The position numbers were made by a program, and so were the translations under genes. A DNA stretch of 64,000 nt from Planctomycetota bacterium (GTDB lineage Bacteria > Planctomycetota > PUPC01 > JACPCR01): the NCBI GenBank assembly GCA_027625095.1, contig JAQBXN010000022.1, positions 21,332 through 85,331 on the forward strand. The letters run 5' to 3'. Positions 16,613 through 27,178 of this stretch are shown piece after piece. The number at the start of each line of letters is the position of its first letter. Within the stretch, counting starts at the first letter, position 1. The notes under the pieces are model-generated. The model did no database searches. It saw only the letters and a program-made list of their open reading frames with translations, and had not been told where the DNA came from.

Positions 16613-17965
16613 TTACACGGAATTATAATTCTTCACCATCGCCTCCAGCTTTTCTTCTTTGAGCAGGTATTCCATGGTGAATGCGGCGACGCCACCTGAG
16701 GCGCCGCCTCTGGCGGTTTCCATTGCGTCCGCGAATTCCTCCGTTGACAGCCGGTAGGCGTTCCAGGTGCAGCGCGGTTCGCCGTAAGACTGGACAATCG
16801 GCCAGACTGGTATGCCCTTCACTTCGGAGGCGATCCAGTCCACGATCCCGCCGATCCACTCCACGGTTTCGCCACACATCCGGTGATAGACCATCGGCGA
16901 AATAATATCGACTTCATTGGCGAGGCCAGGATAGTCCTGGCCGACGATGCGCTAGATCGCGTTCATCTGGTTGCCACGCGTTTCGCGGCGGCGCCAGGGG
17001 ACGGTGAACAGGCCAATCTTCAAGTTTGGTTTTACCTCTTTGGCAGCTTTGGCGAATTTCCCGGCAAGGCTGGTGATGCTGTATTTCTTGAAATCCACCC
17101 ACTCGTCGGCGTGATTTTTCAGAATCCATTCCGCTTGATCCTGAGCAGTGAGGTATTGCTTGGGAATCGTAGTGCCCGCGTAGTTTTGAAACTTACTCTG
17201 GCAGACCTGATCAAAACAGGTCATGTCGGCATTGGGTTTCGGCGCTGACCAGAAAACCGGGTAGCGGAGTCCGTCGAACCAGATGCCGTCCACATCGTAT
17301 TTCTTTGCAATTAACTGGATTTCACCGAGAGCCCGTGAGATGTCGTTCGGCTGATTTGGGCAAGAGCCCTGATACCAGTGGCCCGGGATAAAGGACTGCA
17401 ACGGAGTGCCATCGGACCGGATTGGCCTGTTGCGGCCGCGCCATCCGTTGAACAGCTCGACTGTTGCATAAACTTGAATCGACCAGGCATGGAGAGCGTC
17501 GATCAGGTCTTTGTTGGCCAGGGTTGTCTTATCTGGCCAGACAGCATTCACGCCCCATTTGTAAAGTTTCTTTGCAATCTCCTCGACGTTCTCGCCGGTG
17601 AAGATGGAATACTTCGTGCTAAACCCGATCAGCCCGCGCATCTGATACTTGCGTTCGATCAGTGGTTTGGCCCGGAGTTGGTCCCGTTTCGTTATCTCGT
17701 CCTTTTCCTTTTCCTTTTCCTTTTCTTGTTCTTCCGCGGTTTTTTCCTTTCCCTGATTCTCTTCTTTGAGCCTGTTCTCCTCTTCCTTCCGCTGCTTTTT
17801 GAGCGCCTTTTCCTTTGATTTGAAAAAGCTCTTTACCTCCCTCTTTTCGCTGCGGAGTTTGGGGGGCTTCTTTGCGCGTCCCCAGCAACCGGAGAAGGTG
17901 CCTGCGGCAACGCTTGCACTGATGATTTGAAGGAACCGGCGACGATTGGATTTAGTGCTGACCAT
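16613..17965 (-). pseudogene. Tat lipoprotein with glycosyl-hydrolase-like (GHL10/DUF187-type) domain, interrupted by amber codon
   Basis: The frame encodes about 450 residues but has one in-frame TAG at 16952-16954. The N-terminus has a twin-arginine motif NRRRFLQ and a lipobox FSGC, so the protein would be an exported lipoprotein. A lysine/glutamate coiled stretch (about residues 40-95) precedes a TIM-barrel domain with GVNAVWPDKT, VYATVELFNGW, KYDVDGIWFDGLRYP and, after the TAG, RIVGQDYPGLANEVDIISPMVYH. The two parts are in the same frame and align as one glycosyl-hydrolase-like domain, with the TAG where an Arg or Gln is usual. It is probably a recent nonsense mutation or sequencing error rather than two genes. 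Confidence 0.75.
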
Positions 17966-18050
17966 GAATGTTTGGTGGCCGTGAATGCTGTCTGCGAGGG
18001 GCTAGTTTTATTCCGTTTGATGAACGCTTTCCACGAAGCAGCTCTTACCA

Positions 18051-19037
18051 TCAACCGGCGAGAATCCTGTCAATTGCTGAAAACTCATCCTCAGAAAAAG
18101 CCCGGTTTTCCAGCGCGGCAACATTTTCCTCGAGTTGGCGCACTTTGCTTGCACCAATGAGCGCACTGGTCACACCTGCATCCCGCAGCACCCACATGAG
18201 TGCCATCTGTGCCAGAGACTGTCCACGGGCCTGGGCAAGCTCGTTGAGTTTGCCAACTTTTGAGATGGTAGATTCATTGACTCCCGCGGCCTGAAGGGTT
18301 CCATCCGGATTGGCGGCCCGGGAATCAGCCGGAATGCCCCTGAGATATTTGTCGGTCAGAAGGCCTTGGGCGAGTGGGCAGAACGCGATGATTCCCATGC
18401 CGATTTCGCGTGCGTAAGGAACGAGTGATCCCTCTATGTTCCGGCGAATCATGGAATATGCGGACTGATTAATCACCAGCGGCAGATTCAGTCTCCGGGC
18501 TATTTCCATTACCTTTTTGGAATCCTCGCCGTTGTAATTGCTGATGCCCGCGTAAATGGCCTTGCCCTGGCGGACCGCGGAATCAAGTGCTCCCATGGAT
18601 TCTTCCAGGGGCGTCTCCGGGTCTCGGCGATGATGATAAAAGATGTCCACGTAATCCAGGCCGAGCCGTTTCAACGACTGGTCGAGGCTGGCGAGGATGT
18701 ATTTTCGAGAGCCCCAGTCACCATAGGGTCCCGGCCACATGAGGTAGCCGGCCTTGGTTGAGATGATCAACTCATCGCGATGGCTTCCAAATTCAGACGC
18801 CAGCACTCTTCCTACGTTTTCTTCGGCGCTGCCGGGAGGTGGACCATAGTTGTTGGCCAGATCAAAGTGGGTAATGCCGAGATCAAAGCAGCGTCGCAAG
18901 AGCGCTTTCATGTTGCCGGGCTCGGCTCGAACGCCGAAATTGTTCCAGCAACCCATGGAAATGGCAGGAAGTTTCAGCCCACTGTTTCCGCAACGGTTGA
19001 ACTGCATGGTGTCGTAGCGTTGTTTGTTGAATGACAT
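18051..19037 (-). CDS. Aldo/keto reductase, YghZ-like
   Basis: 328 residues of an NADPH-dependent aldo/keto reductase barrel. The catalytic set is visible: Asp in THFDLANNYGPPPGSAEE, Tyr in the same motif, Lys in ISTKAGY and His in DIFYHHRRDPETPLEE. The pattern WPGPYGDWGSRKYI and AFCPLAQGLLTDKYLRGIP matches the YghZ / L-glyceraldehyde-3-phosphate reductase group rather than the Tas or dehydrogenase groups. It would reduce short aldehydes or sugar aldehydes in the cytoplasm. It lies just upstream of the amber-interrupted lipoprotein gene on the same strand; co-transcription is possible. Confidence 0.92.
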   Translation of the reverse strand: MSFNKQRYDTMQFNRCGNSGLKLPAISMGCWNNFGVRAEPGNMKALLRRCFDLGITHFDLANNYGPPPGSAEENVGRVLASEFGSHRDELIISTKAGYLMWPGPYGDWGSRKYILASLDQSLKRLGLDYVDIFYHHRRDPETPLEESMGALDSAVRQGKAIYAGISNYNGEDSKKVMEIARRLNLPLVINQSAYSMIRRNIEGSLVPYAREIGMGIIAFCPLAQGLLTDKYLRGIPADSRAANPDGTLQAAGVNESTISKVGKLNELAQARGQSLAQMALMWVLRDAGVTSALIGASKVRQLEENVAALENRAFSEDEFSAIDRILAG

Positions 19038-19078
19038 GGGGCGCCCGAATTATGAAAAAGAGAGACAGGAAGACATTA

Positions 19079-19133
19079 AGACAGGATGAATCAGTTGTAG
19101 TCAGAATCAGGTAATGCAGAAATTATTCTGTCT
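19079..19133. repeat. Small inverted repeat, copy 1 (AGACAG...CTGTCT)
   Basis: The left arm AGACAGGATGAATC (19079-19092) is an imperfect complement of AAATTATTCTGTCT (19120-19133). The right arm recurs exactly at 59581-59594 with a similar partner. It lies in the gap between the alpha-glucan phosphorylase and aldo/keto reductase genes. Confidence 0.5.
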
Positions 19134-19163
19134 ACCTTGCCAATGGGGCGAGCCCGCGGCTTC

Positions 19164-19200
19164 GAATTGTCTGCCGATCTTGCGGAAACCTCAAAGCTCT
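19164..19200. repeat. Dispersed repeat word, copy 1
   Basis: A 37-base segment is about 80% identical to 63647-63683 (shared cores GAATTG, ATCTTGCG and GAGCTCT-like ends). Both copies lie in or beside gene-free DNA, so this is a diverged dispersed element rather than coding conservation. Confidence 0.45.
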
Positions 19201-19308
19201 TCCTCGTAATCCTGCCACAGCCTCAGGCCGCAACCAATTCAGGAGAACTCCAACGGATGGATCTGGAGCCTGTTCTCTGTCCGTTGTATCGGTTTGCTAT
19301 CCGCCTGA

Positions 19309-21867
19309 TTAAAACCAATGGATCAATCCCAGGTCATAAGGCGACATCAGATGCTGATGTTTCGGCAACACCCGGACTGCGTAGCCCCACCGGCCGCTCG
19401 TGGTACACGGCAAATGGGCAGCATAGACATAGACCCCCTCTTCGCCCGTGGGTACCGGAGTCATTGGGATCGGAGCTCCGGCTACTATCTTTGCGTTTGC
19501 GTCGAGGGTGCCGGAGTAAACCTCGATGGACAGGTCGCCCACCGCAAACGGCCGAATCGAGATTGTGGCGCTGATCTCCATCCCCTCACCCACCTTAAGA
19601 TGGTCGATTGCGGAGTTGTTCTCGGAAACGAGGCGGATTTCATTCCAGTGAGCACGCAGATGTGCTTTCCATCCCGAGAGGTTTCTGGCGTTTATATATT
19701 CCCCATTGCCTCGCAGAGTCTTCCAGCGTTCGGCCGTTGGCAAGTAGAGCTTTGTGGCGTATTCCCGGACCATACGGCGGGTGTTAAAAACCGGGCCGAG
19801 TTCTTTCATAGTGTTCTTCATCAAGCCGATCCACTCACGCGGCAGGTCGTCCGCCTCCCGATCATAGAAAGTGGGAATGACCTCATGTTCGAGAATGTCA
19901 TACAGCGCCTGCGATTCGACCAGGTCCTGATAATCCGGATCGCCGTATTCCTCCTCTTCTCCGATGGCCCAGCCAACCCCCGATGAGTAACCCTCATACC
20001 ACCAGCCATCGAGGACGCTCAGGTTCAGGGCGCCGTTGATGGCGGCCTTCATTCCGCTGGTACCGCTCGCTTCCATCAGCCGTCGTGGAGTGTTCAGCCA
20101 GACGTCTACACCCTGAAGCATGTCACGGGCCACGTCCATGTCATAATTTTCGAGAAAGATGACTCGCCGCATGATTTCCGGGTCGCGAGAAAAGTGAACG
20201 ATCTCACGAATAAACTGCTTGCCCAGGTTATCGGCTGGATGCGCCTTGCCTGCGAAAATAATCTGAACCGGACGTTCCTTGTTGGTCAGAATCTTCTTCA
20301 GGCGTCTCACGTCCTTCAGGATCAGGTTCGCCCTCTTATACGTGGCGAAACGGCGTGCAAACCCAATGGTCAGCGCTTCAGGATGGAGCGCCTCGCGGGC
20401 CGCATCCAACTCCACCCTCGGGGCGCCCCTTCTTACAAGTTGCTCGACGTAGCGACGTCGCGCTGAAGCGACTAAACGTTCACGGCCGCGTTCGTGGGTG
20501 CGCCAGAGCTCTTCGTCCGGGATATTCTGTATGCGGCTCCAATCTTCGCTGGAGAGTCCCTCCTGCCAGAGCCTGCCAATGTATCGTTGCAACAGGTCGC
20601 TGATGTCGCGGGAGATCCATGTATTCACGTGGACGCCGTTCGTGACGTGGGTAATGGGAACATCATTCTTCGGCACGTTGGGCCAGGCAATGCCAAGCAC
20701 TTTTTCACGTGTGACTTGCCCGTGCAGTTTGCTTACGGCATTGATCGTCCCCGAAAAGCGAATAGCCAGAAGTGCCATGTTGAACCATGCGTGCTCGTTG
20801 CCGGGATTGTCTCGCCCGAGCGCCAGAAATTGTTCCTTGCTGAGCCGGATCGATTCCCAGAAAGGCCTGAAGTATTTCTCCATTAATTCCGGAGGAAACA
20901 GGTCAAACCCCGCGGGCACTGGTGTGTGTGTGGTAAAGACGTTGCCTGAGGCCGTAACCTCTGCGGCTTCCTCAAATGAAAGGTGGTGGTTTTCCATCAA
21001 GCGGCGTGTCCGCTCCAGCGCAAGGAACGCAGAGTGTCCTTCATTCAAATGACAGACCTCCGGCCGAATTCCGAGCGCGTCCAGTGCGCGAAGGCCACCG
21101 ATACCGAGGAGGATTTCCTGCCGGATGCGTTTCTCGTTATCCCCACCGTAGAGCTGGTCTGTAATCTGCCGATCTTCGGGCGTGTTATCCGGCACGTTGG
21201 AATCCAGCAGATAGAGCGGCACTCGACCCACCTCCACTCGCCAGACCTGGGCTTTGAGGGTGCGGCCGAGAAATGGAAGTGAAATCTCCAGCGGCGAGCC
21301 GTCCTCATGGTGCCGAACGAGCTTTAACGGCATGTTGAAAAAATCGTTCACCCCCGTGGACTCCTGCTGCCAGCCGTCATTGTTCAGATACTGCCGGAAG
21401 TAGCCCCGCTGATAGAGCAGGCCGACGCCGACGAGCGGGAGGCCTAGATCGCTGGCGGATTTCAGATGGTCGCCGGCCAGCATGCCGAGGCCACCGGAAA
21501 AAATCGGCAGACATTCAGCAATCCCAAACTCAGCACAGAAATAGGCAATCTTTACGTCATGCTGATCTGGGAAACTTCTTTGAAACCAGGAAGGGCCGCT
21601 CATGTAAGCGTGGTGGCGTTCGACCATGCGTTCGAGGTAGGTCAGAATGCCATCGTCCTGGGATGCCTGAAGCAGGCGATCCTGTTTGATGCGGCCAAGA
21701 AACAGGATCGGATTATGGTAACTGGCTTCCCAAAGATCCCTGTCCAGCCGACGAAACAAATCAACCACTTCCGGGTCCCAGCTCCATCTAAGGTTGTAGG
21801 CCAGGGTTTCCAGTGGTTTCAAATTTTCAGGCAGCGAAGGATGTACGCTGAACTCTCTAATTCTCAT
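19309..21867 (-). CDS. glgP: Alpha-glucan (glycogen) phosphorylase
   Basis: 852 residues of the GT35 family, the version with an N-terminal DUF3417 segment ([18 protein letters not shown]). It releases glucose-1-phosphate from glycogen or maltodextrins using pyridoxal phosphate. Visible hallmarks are [39 protein letters not shown] and the PLP/phosphate region [20 protein letters not shown]. The length matches the shorter bacterial and thermophile class of alpha-glucan phosphorylases. It stands alone with 270-320 bp gaps on both sides; no other glycogen genes are present in the window. Confidence 0.95.
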   Translation of the reverse strand: MRIREFSVHPSLPENLKPLETLAYNLRWSWDPEVVDLFRRLDRDLWEASYHNPILFLGRIKQDRLLQASQDDGILTYLERMVERHHAYMSGPSWFQRSFPDQHDVKIAYFCAEFGIAECLPIFSGGLGMLAGDHLKSASDLGLPLVGVGLLYQRGYFRQYLNNDGWQQESTGVNDFFNMPLKLVRHHEDGSPLEISLPFLGRTLKAQVWRVEVGRVPLYLLDSNVPDNTPEDRQITDQLYGGDNEKRIRQEILLGIGGLRALDALGIRPEVCHLNEGHSAFLALERTRRLMENHHLSFEEAAEVTASGNVFTTHTPVPAGFDLFPPELMEKYFRPFWESIRLSKEQFLALGRDNPGNEHAWFNMALLAIRFSGTINAVSKLHGQVTREKVLGIAWPNVPKNDVPITHVTNGVHVNTWISRDISDLLQRYIGRLWQEGLSSEDWSRIQNIPDEELWRTHERGRERLVASARRRYVEQLVRRGAPRVELDAAREALHPEALTIGFARRFATYKRANLILKDVRRLKKILTNKERPVQIIFAGKAHPADNLGKQFIREIVHFSRDPEIMRRVIFLENYDMDVARDMLQGVDVWLNTPRRLMEASGTSGMKAAINGALNLSVLDGWWYEGYSSGVGWAIGEEEEYGDPDYQDLVESQALYDILEHEVIPTFYDREADDLPREWIGLMKNTMKELGPVFNTRRMVREYATKLYLPTAERWKTLRGNGEYINARNLSGWKAHLRAHWNEIRLVSENNSAIDHLKVGEGMEISATISIRPFAVGDLSIEVYSGTLDANAKIVAGAPIPMTPVPTGEEGVYVYAAHLPCTTSGRWGYAVRVLPKHQHLMSPYDLGLIHWF

Positions 21868-22186
21868 TTACAACCTCAGATTCAAAGTTAATTCATTCGC
21901 AGGGCGTCCGATCCCTCTTATACAGAAGGTACTGGCAACAAACCTGCGAGTTTACACAAACGGGCTGAAAAAGTTGAACGATTCTGCACGGTTGCGGTAG
22001 AGCCTACGGAAGTGAATTCTCTTTGTGTGTGGGGCATTCCGCCTGCCATAGCGCCGAAGGCGCTCTCAGCCCGATTCTCATGACTCCGGGACTCTGAACT
22101 CTGCACAGCGCAGCCACCAGTGGCCGTGTGGCTGCCTTCTCCCGAAGGCAGATCTGCCCTCGATAGAGTCCAGCTACACCCTCGCT
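21868..22186. other. Gene-free stretch with one hairpin
   Basis: No gene is supported. A perfect 8-bp hairpin (CTGCCTTC at 22132-22139 with GAAGGCAG at 22144-22151) lies 36 bp past the end of the membrane protein gene at 22187; it lacks a T tract, so terminator function is uncertain. Other short palindromic words (CCACCAGTGG) occur nearby. Confidence 0.4.
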
Positions 22187-23695
22187 CTAATCGCATTCCA
22201 ATTGATAAATGGAGACACCTTCATTCAGGAAAATCCGTCGCGCATTCGCATCAGCCCTCAACTGCCTTTCGAAGTTCTCATTGCTTCGCCGGACCAACAC
22301 GATGTGCGCTCCGAATTCTTTACAAATCAGCTCCACGGGGGCCACCTGGTGGCCGTCCGAAATGGAGTCCCATAACCGCCAGAGCCTCGGGTCGTACTCA
22401 AACATGAAAACCGGGTCGAGTGCGACCATATAGTGAAGTTCAGGAGCCCGGAAAAAAAGCTCGGGAAAGTCGCTCCACTGAGTATGGAAGACCAGAGTCC
22501 TTTCGGGCAGGTTTTCGCGCATCCAATCCGCCGCCGCACTCACCGATCTGTTGGTGTGGCTCATAACCGAGGACTGGGTCTTGAGAAAAGTATTAGCACC
22601 AAGAAAGCTGAAAAAGAAAAATCCAACTACCGGCATCGCACTGTGTGCCCAGCGCCGTTGGGCAAACCAGCCTTCGAGATCCACTCCTTCAAAGACGTCG
22701 GTAAACGCTGCCGCGGCGAAAACCAGGGCGAAAGGGATGAAATACTCTACGAATCTCTGAGAAAGCATCGTCAGCCCCAGCAGCGCGCCTGCGAAGATAA
22801 GCCAGCTCCAGGTACGAGCACTCGGCTTCTTGCCCCGATAAAGAAAGCCCAGCAATGAGAGAGTAATCGCCACACTGGCCAAAGTGAGATCAAAGAGGAA
22901 TGCGGTACCGGTCAACGAATCCAACTCTGATCCCTGGCTCAGTTCGACGCCCTTCAATCCCCACGCATGGAACGGCGCGGAAAAATTCTGAACCAACCAG
23001 AGCCTGAAATTATTCGGAAAGTTCGGATGAATCAGAAATCCCGCCAGCAGCCCGGCCGCAGGAAACAAAACCGCACGCCAATCCCACTTTTCCCCGGCGA
23101 TGACCAAACCGATATTGAAGCAGACCACCAGAATCAGGATGAGCTGCGGCGCGGAATACCCCAGCGCGTAAATCACGCTCATCACACCAAGCCATCGATA
23201 GGAACGGCGGTGAAGCAGCCGCGATAGGATGAGCAGAAAGATGAGCGAAAGCACATGCGGCCGCGTCATTGAAAGTCGAAAGATAAAATACGGCCCGGCA
23301 CAAAGAAGCAGGGCCGTCCAGGAGAACGGCCAGCGCACCACAAGCGCTCGCAACAACGCATAAAACAGGGAAAAGACACAACCGCCCAGCAGACACGAAG
23401 CCAGCTTGGAACCTAAGATTAAGTCGCCAAACGTAAAGGGAATCAGAAGCAGGTGGAACAGAAACTCCTTATCGGAGAAGTGAACATTGAATATGCTGAA
23501 CTGGGCCCACGGAAACTCTCTGATGATGCCATGCGTCCGGGTGATTTCCGCGTAACGCATGTGGTAATACCCGTCGTACCCGACCATATCGGGATCCGAA
23601 AAACCAATAAGACCCGTGGCGAAGACGCCCAGCAGGAAGGCCGCTGTGTAGATTGGCAGTTCCGTCATACCGCGCTGGCTGGTCGGCTCGGACAT
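22187..23695 (-). CDS. Multi-pass membrane protein, GT-C glycosyltransferase-like
   Basis: About 502 residues with roughly ten membrane helices and a soluble C-terminal domain. After the first helix comes DPDMVGYDGYYHMRYAEI, an acidic/aromatic loop like the first catalytic loop of GT-C enzymes such as oligosaccharyltransferase STT3 (D..YYH.R), then HGIIREFPWAQFS. The C-terminal 120 residues (WMRENLPERTLVFHTQWSDFPELFF) resemble the periplasmic domain seen in such proteins. The ATG at 23695 overlaps the TGA of the upstream gene (ATGA), indicating translational coupling; the longer frame to 23821 would run inside that gene. The lipid or sugar substrate is unknown. Confidence 0.72.
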   Translation of the reverse strand: MSEPTSQRGMTELPIYTAAFLLGVFATGLIGFSDPDMVGYDGYYHMRYAEITRTHGIIREFPWAQFSIFNVHFSDKEFLFHLLLIPFTFGDLILGSKLASCLLGGCVFSLFYALLRALVVRWPFSWTALLLCAGPYFIFRLSMTRPHVLSLIFLLILSRLLHRRSYRWLGVMSVIYALGYSAPQLILILVVCFNIGLVIAGEKWDWRAVLFPAAGLLAGFLIHPNFPNNFRLWLVQNFSAPFHAWGLKGVELSQGSELDSLTGTAFLFDLTLASVAITLSLLGFLYRGKKPSARTWSWLIFAGALLGLTMLSQRFVEYFIPFALVFAAAAFTDVFEGVDLEGWFAQRRWAHSAMPVVGFFFFSFLGANTFLKTQSSVMSHTNRSVSAAADWMRENLPERTLVFHTQWSDFPELFFRAPELHYMVALDPVFMFEYDPRLWRLWDSISDGHQVAPVELICKEFGAHIVLVRRSNENFERQLRADANARRIFLNEGVSIYQLECD

Positions 23696-25791
23696 CAATT
23701 GGTCTCCACGCTTAAGAGCATCATGCCACCAGGAGGGATGTTGAGTTTCACATCCAGGTTGCCATTTTTTTGTGAAGCTTCTGATAGGTCGCCGAGCCCG
23801 GACGCCGTCCTGGGTTCCCAAGGGATGGTTTTATTTGATGCATTAAACACGGCCGTGAAACTCTTCCTTCGACTGGTCACATCAACAAGAATGAAATCAC
23901 CCTTTTCTCTCTTCTTGACACTGGCGAAGCCTGCTTCGTTTTTCGATGAAACCTCAATCAGACTGAACCTTTTATAGCCTTTTTTATAGTTACGAATCTC
24001 GGGGAGAATGAGCTCGACGCCTTCGGCGCCTACCTCCGGCTGAGGATTTTGCGCTTTGTCTTCTGGTGATCGTTCGGTGTCTGAAAGGCAGATTTGCCAG
24101 TCTCTACGGTCGTGCATGCCCAGGGCAAAGCGGCGCATCCGCTCCTGGATCGTGTATTCAAAATCCGTTGCCCACACTTTGAATCGGATGTCCCCGCACA
24201 CCCATTCCTCGCCGCTCTTGCGAGGTGGCAGAGAGATAAAACGAAACTGGTGGCAAAGCTCCCTTGCGTCGTTGTCCTCTGTCGCTTCGCTGTAAATCAG
24301 CCCAACCATTCCGTGGTCCAGCATCAACCAGATTTCGGACATTTTCCACTTTGCAACAGGCTGGACCTTTTGCCAGGTATGGCTCGTCAGCGCGGGCGAA
24401 TAGGTCGTTGCCACCGCGGTCACTTCTCCAGCAGCCGGAGAGGCTTTGTATGTCGCACCCTCACTGCCAAGAGTGCCGAAATCCGGCTCCGTCTTCCAGG
24501 GCTTATCCAGGGGCGCAACGCGGACGTAGGGCCGGGCGAGATGGAGCGCTGAGTATGATTTTCCATCATCAGCCACTCTCATCGCACTGGCACGGGTATA
24601 CGTGAATGAGCCCGTCGTGAAGGTGGACGACCATTTGCCGGAACGAAGACGCAAGCCGCGGATGTCGGGGTCTTCGATGAGATAACCCTCTCTGAGTGGC
24701 TGAGGCTTGATTTCCTTGAGAGCCATCTGCTGGTAGGCGTGGGCACCGAGAAAGCAATCGTTGCGATCGTGGCTGCGGTTGTCCAGGGCCATGGCGTTGG
24801 CAATCGCCGCGTTTTCCGCATCGCCTGTAACCGCCGCGACCATGGCGATATGGTGCGGCCAGAAGGTTCGCCACTGATCCTTCCACCAGATATCAGCCCC
24901 CCCGTTGAAGTGATACGGAGGCTCCAGGTTTAACGGATAGTAGGGGATGGATTTTCTCATGATAAGTTCGGCGAGCTTGCTGCCCGTGGCCCACCAGTAG
25001 AGGTACAGACCACGATTATTCATCGCGTGGTAATACATGGCTTCAAATTCAAGATGCCGATCACCGTGCAGTTTTATCCGGTATGGGAACATCCCGTTCG
25101 GCATCTGATCCCGGGCCAAAGTCTGCACGATTCGGTCTGACATCTGCAAATACTTTTTCTCTCCGGTCAGCAGCCAGCCATGGACGTAGACCGCCATCGG
25201 ATGCGTAATGATGTTGATGTATTGATCTGCCCGCCGCATCAGATCGTTGTAGGCCTCAGGAGACGTGTTGCTGTGCAGCGATTTCATGACGAGGCCCCGG
25301 TACGTCTCAATTCGTTCCTCTCCTATCTTGGCCTTGAGTTCCGGGCGGGCATCGACTTCCAGAAGCGGGATCGTGTAGTAATGAAACTTCCACGAACCGA
25401 GGAACAGTTTTTCATCCTTCGCAGCTTTCTGATTCAGCGTATCGAGCCAGACCTGGCTCATCTTGATAAGGCGTTCGTCGCCTCGATGCATTGAATCTGG
25501 AGACAGATAGCCCCAGACCGCCCAGGAAAAGAACGCCTCGAAATCCTCCCACCGCGTCTGCGGGCTCGCCCCCTGAAGTTTGTCCTCAAAACTGAGCCGC
25601 AGGAAATCGTGGATTTGCTTCGCGCCAGCGTTGGGTTTTCCTTCGGGCGTCTTTGCCCCCTCCACAATCAACGTATTGTGCCAGGGCTTTTCAGCGAGAG
25701 GCTCGGTGGGCGTGAGGAATTGGTATTCGACCTCGGCTGAAGAAGTCGAGATAAGACAAAGATGAATGAGGCAGATGGCGGGGCCCTTCAT
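23695..25791 (-). CDS. Secreted alpha-toroid/beta-sandwich protein, polysaccharide-lyase-like
   Basis: About 698 residues from the ATG at 25791, chosen because it places the signal peptide (MKGPAICLIHLCLISTSSAE) at the N-terminus; earlier ATGs up to 25854 are possible. Residues about 50-370 are helical and hydrophobic-aromatic (FFSWAVWGYLS, WKFHYYTIPLLEVDARPEL, ITHPMAVYVHGWLLTGEKKY, MYYHAMNNRGLYLYWWATG), like the alpha/alpha toroid of heparinase and alginate-lyase type enzymes. The C-terminal half is beta-rich (WLMLDHGMVGLIYSEA, FTAVFNASNKTIPW). I do not recognise a specific lyase family, so the assignment rests on architecture. Its stop overlaps the start of the GT-C-like gene. Confidence 0.7.
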   Translation of the reverse strand: MKGPAICLIHLCLISTSSAEVEYQFLTPTEPLAEKPWHNTLIVEGAKTPEGKPNAGAKQIHDFLRLSFEDKLQGASPQTRWEDFEAFFSWAVWGYLSPDSMHRGDERLIKMSQVWLDTLNQKAAKDEKLFLGSWKFHYYTIPLLEVDARPELKAKIGEERIETYRGLVMKSLHSNTSPEAYNDLMRRADQYINIITHPMAVYVHGWLLTGEKKYLQMSDRIVQTLARDQMPNGMFPYRIKLHGDRHLEFEAMYYHAMNNRGLYLYWWATGSKLAELIMRKSIPYYPLNLEPPYHFNGGADIWWKDQWRTFWPHHIAMVAAVTGDAENAAIANAMALDNRSHDRNDCFLGAHAYQQMALKEIKPQPLREGYLIEDPDIRGLRLRSGKWSSTFTTGSFTYTRASAMRVADDGKSYSALHLARPYVRVAPLDKPWKTEPDFGTLGSEGATYKASPAAGEVTAVATTYSPALTSHTWQKVQPVAKWKMSEIWLMLDHGMVGLIYSEATEDNDARELCHQFRFISLPPRKSGEEWVCGDIRFKVWATDFEYTIQERMRRFALGMHDRRDWQICLSDTERSPEDKAQNPQPEVGAEGVELILPEIRNYKKGYKRFSLIEVSSKNEAGFASVKKREKGDFILVDVTSRRKSFTAVFNASNKTIPWEPRTASGLGDLSEASQKNGNLDVKLNIPPGGMMLLSVETN

Positions 25792-26464
25792 GACATTCCA
25801 GCGAATTTGAGGGGGAGCGATCGACAGAACCATTGCGGCCATGAACTCTTGCATTGGCCGTCACCCTATCCATAGATGGCCTGCTGGCAATATGGGAGAA
25901 GATGTCTGCTTGTGTTGGCCTCGAACCTTCAATTACCAGGCTGACAAAATGCAGCAGGTGAAATTCGGCATCGCGCCTTAAGGGCTTACCGGGCTCCTAT
26001 ACGTGCGGCCTCTCTTTGAACCTTCCCCACTAGCCATCGGTTTCCAGAATTATTTTCCGATAACGGCGACCTGGAACTCGTTATTCGGAGTAGTTTGGAA
26101 ACGTTCGCGGGGGACATTTACTTTGCCGCGCATACGTCTGACGCTGACGGGGATTTCTTGCCTCGCTTCTCAAGGTCATCCCAGGAGACGGCGTAGGGGA
26201 TGTTGTCGGGGACGGTTTAGTCCTTGACAATGGCTTTGAAGTGCTTGGTAAAGTTGGGCTGGTGAGTTTGGGGGCTGACTTTGGGGAAGACTATTCGGGG
26301 TGCTCGGCCTTCCAGGTTTCGAGGCGGTGGTTGAGTGCGGTGGCGACCTGCCACGCAGATTGGATGCGGGGCGGCCTTCTCGGAGGGCCATGCTGGTACG
26401 GGGCAGTAGAGACCTTTCGAATGGAACCCGCTGTTTCCGCCCGGAACAGGCTTACACTCACCTC
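25792..26464. other. Gene-poor stretch with a decayed minus-strand reading frame
   Basis: No intact gene. On the minus strand a protein-like phrase NIPYAVSWDDLEKRGKK can be read near 26150-26215, separated by a stop from NFTKHFKAIVKD further upstream in the same frame, suggesting a decayed gene that I do not recognise. The plus-strand frames here are low quality. Confidence 0.35.
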
Positions 26465-26880
26465 TCAAGCGCTATGAGCAAAACCAAAGGTATCGGGGTC
26501 CGAATCCCCAAGATAGGCGCAGACCCCCCATGCGTGGCGAATTAACAATGGGGAGTAGTTCGTCCGCCTCCAGACCACACTCTTTCTCGTGCTCCTCGGC
26601 TTCAGAGCATTCCTGGCAGAAGGATTCCACACAGTATTGGCAGAGGCTGACAGCGGCTTTGTTGCATTGGCTGCATTGTATTTTGGGGAGTTGGTTACGT
26701 GCGAGGATTTTGACCTTATCCTTTAACATCCCCATTCTCTCACCGATGACCTGACCGCTGAGTTCAGTAGTCGAACCGAAATCATATTCGTACCGGTAGG
26801 TCTGGTCCACATACTGTTCGATTGTATGGCAGTAGAAGAGCGAAACACAAATACCGTATTTGCCTGTTCTCTGACATGGC
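26465..26880 (-). pseudogene. Frameshifted zinc-finger protein remnant (pRiA4b ORF-3-like C-terminal part)
   Basis: The minus strand encodes RYEYDFGSTTELSGQVIGER, then two cysteine pairs (CSQC and CQYC...CQEC) and LLPIVNSPRMG, the conserved C-terminal pattern of a family related to plasmid pRiA4b ORF-3 proteins with a zinc finger. At a run of six G (CCCCCC on the plus strand near 26525-26530) the frame shifts: with five G the sequence would end VCAYLGDSDPDTFGF, the usual family ending, and stop at 26465. The N-terminal part is absent or unrecognisable and the 26810 start is GTG. It is either a degraded gene or a homopolymer sequencing error at an otherwise intact C-terminus. Confidence 0.6.
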
Positions 26881-27178
26881 GGACGTGAATTGGCGATTCA
26901 GAGTCAGCCCTGAACCCTCGCATCGGCGTCCCTGACGGTAAACAAAAGAACATCCTGGGACTTGAATGCTGGCCAGGTGCTTTCGCCATCCCAGCAGCAT
27001 GTATCCTGGGGCGCAAGTAAGCTTGGTCCTGGCTCAAATTTCTGTGCCCCTTCTGCCGAGCAAAACGAAATTTGGGTAAGCCTCAGACTGTCACCGCTGC
27101 CTTTCGGGGATGAATCTGCAAATAACTTCCGACTCCGAACGCTAGACACTTACAAGGTGGGTCACTAAGAGTATTATC

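Noticed and set aside
16952..16954. Pyrrolysine at the TAG of the GHL10-type gene
   Set aside because: Pyrrolysine is not expected in this kind of enzyme, and homologs would have an ordinary Arg or Gln here; no pyl genes are seen in the window.
26490..26515. tRNA-like GGGGTCCGAATCCCC word
   Set aside because: It lies inside the zinc-finger remnant coding sequence and no cloverleaf forms around it.
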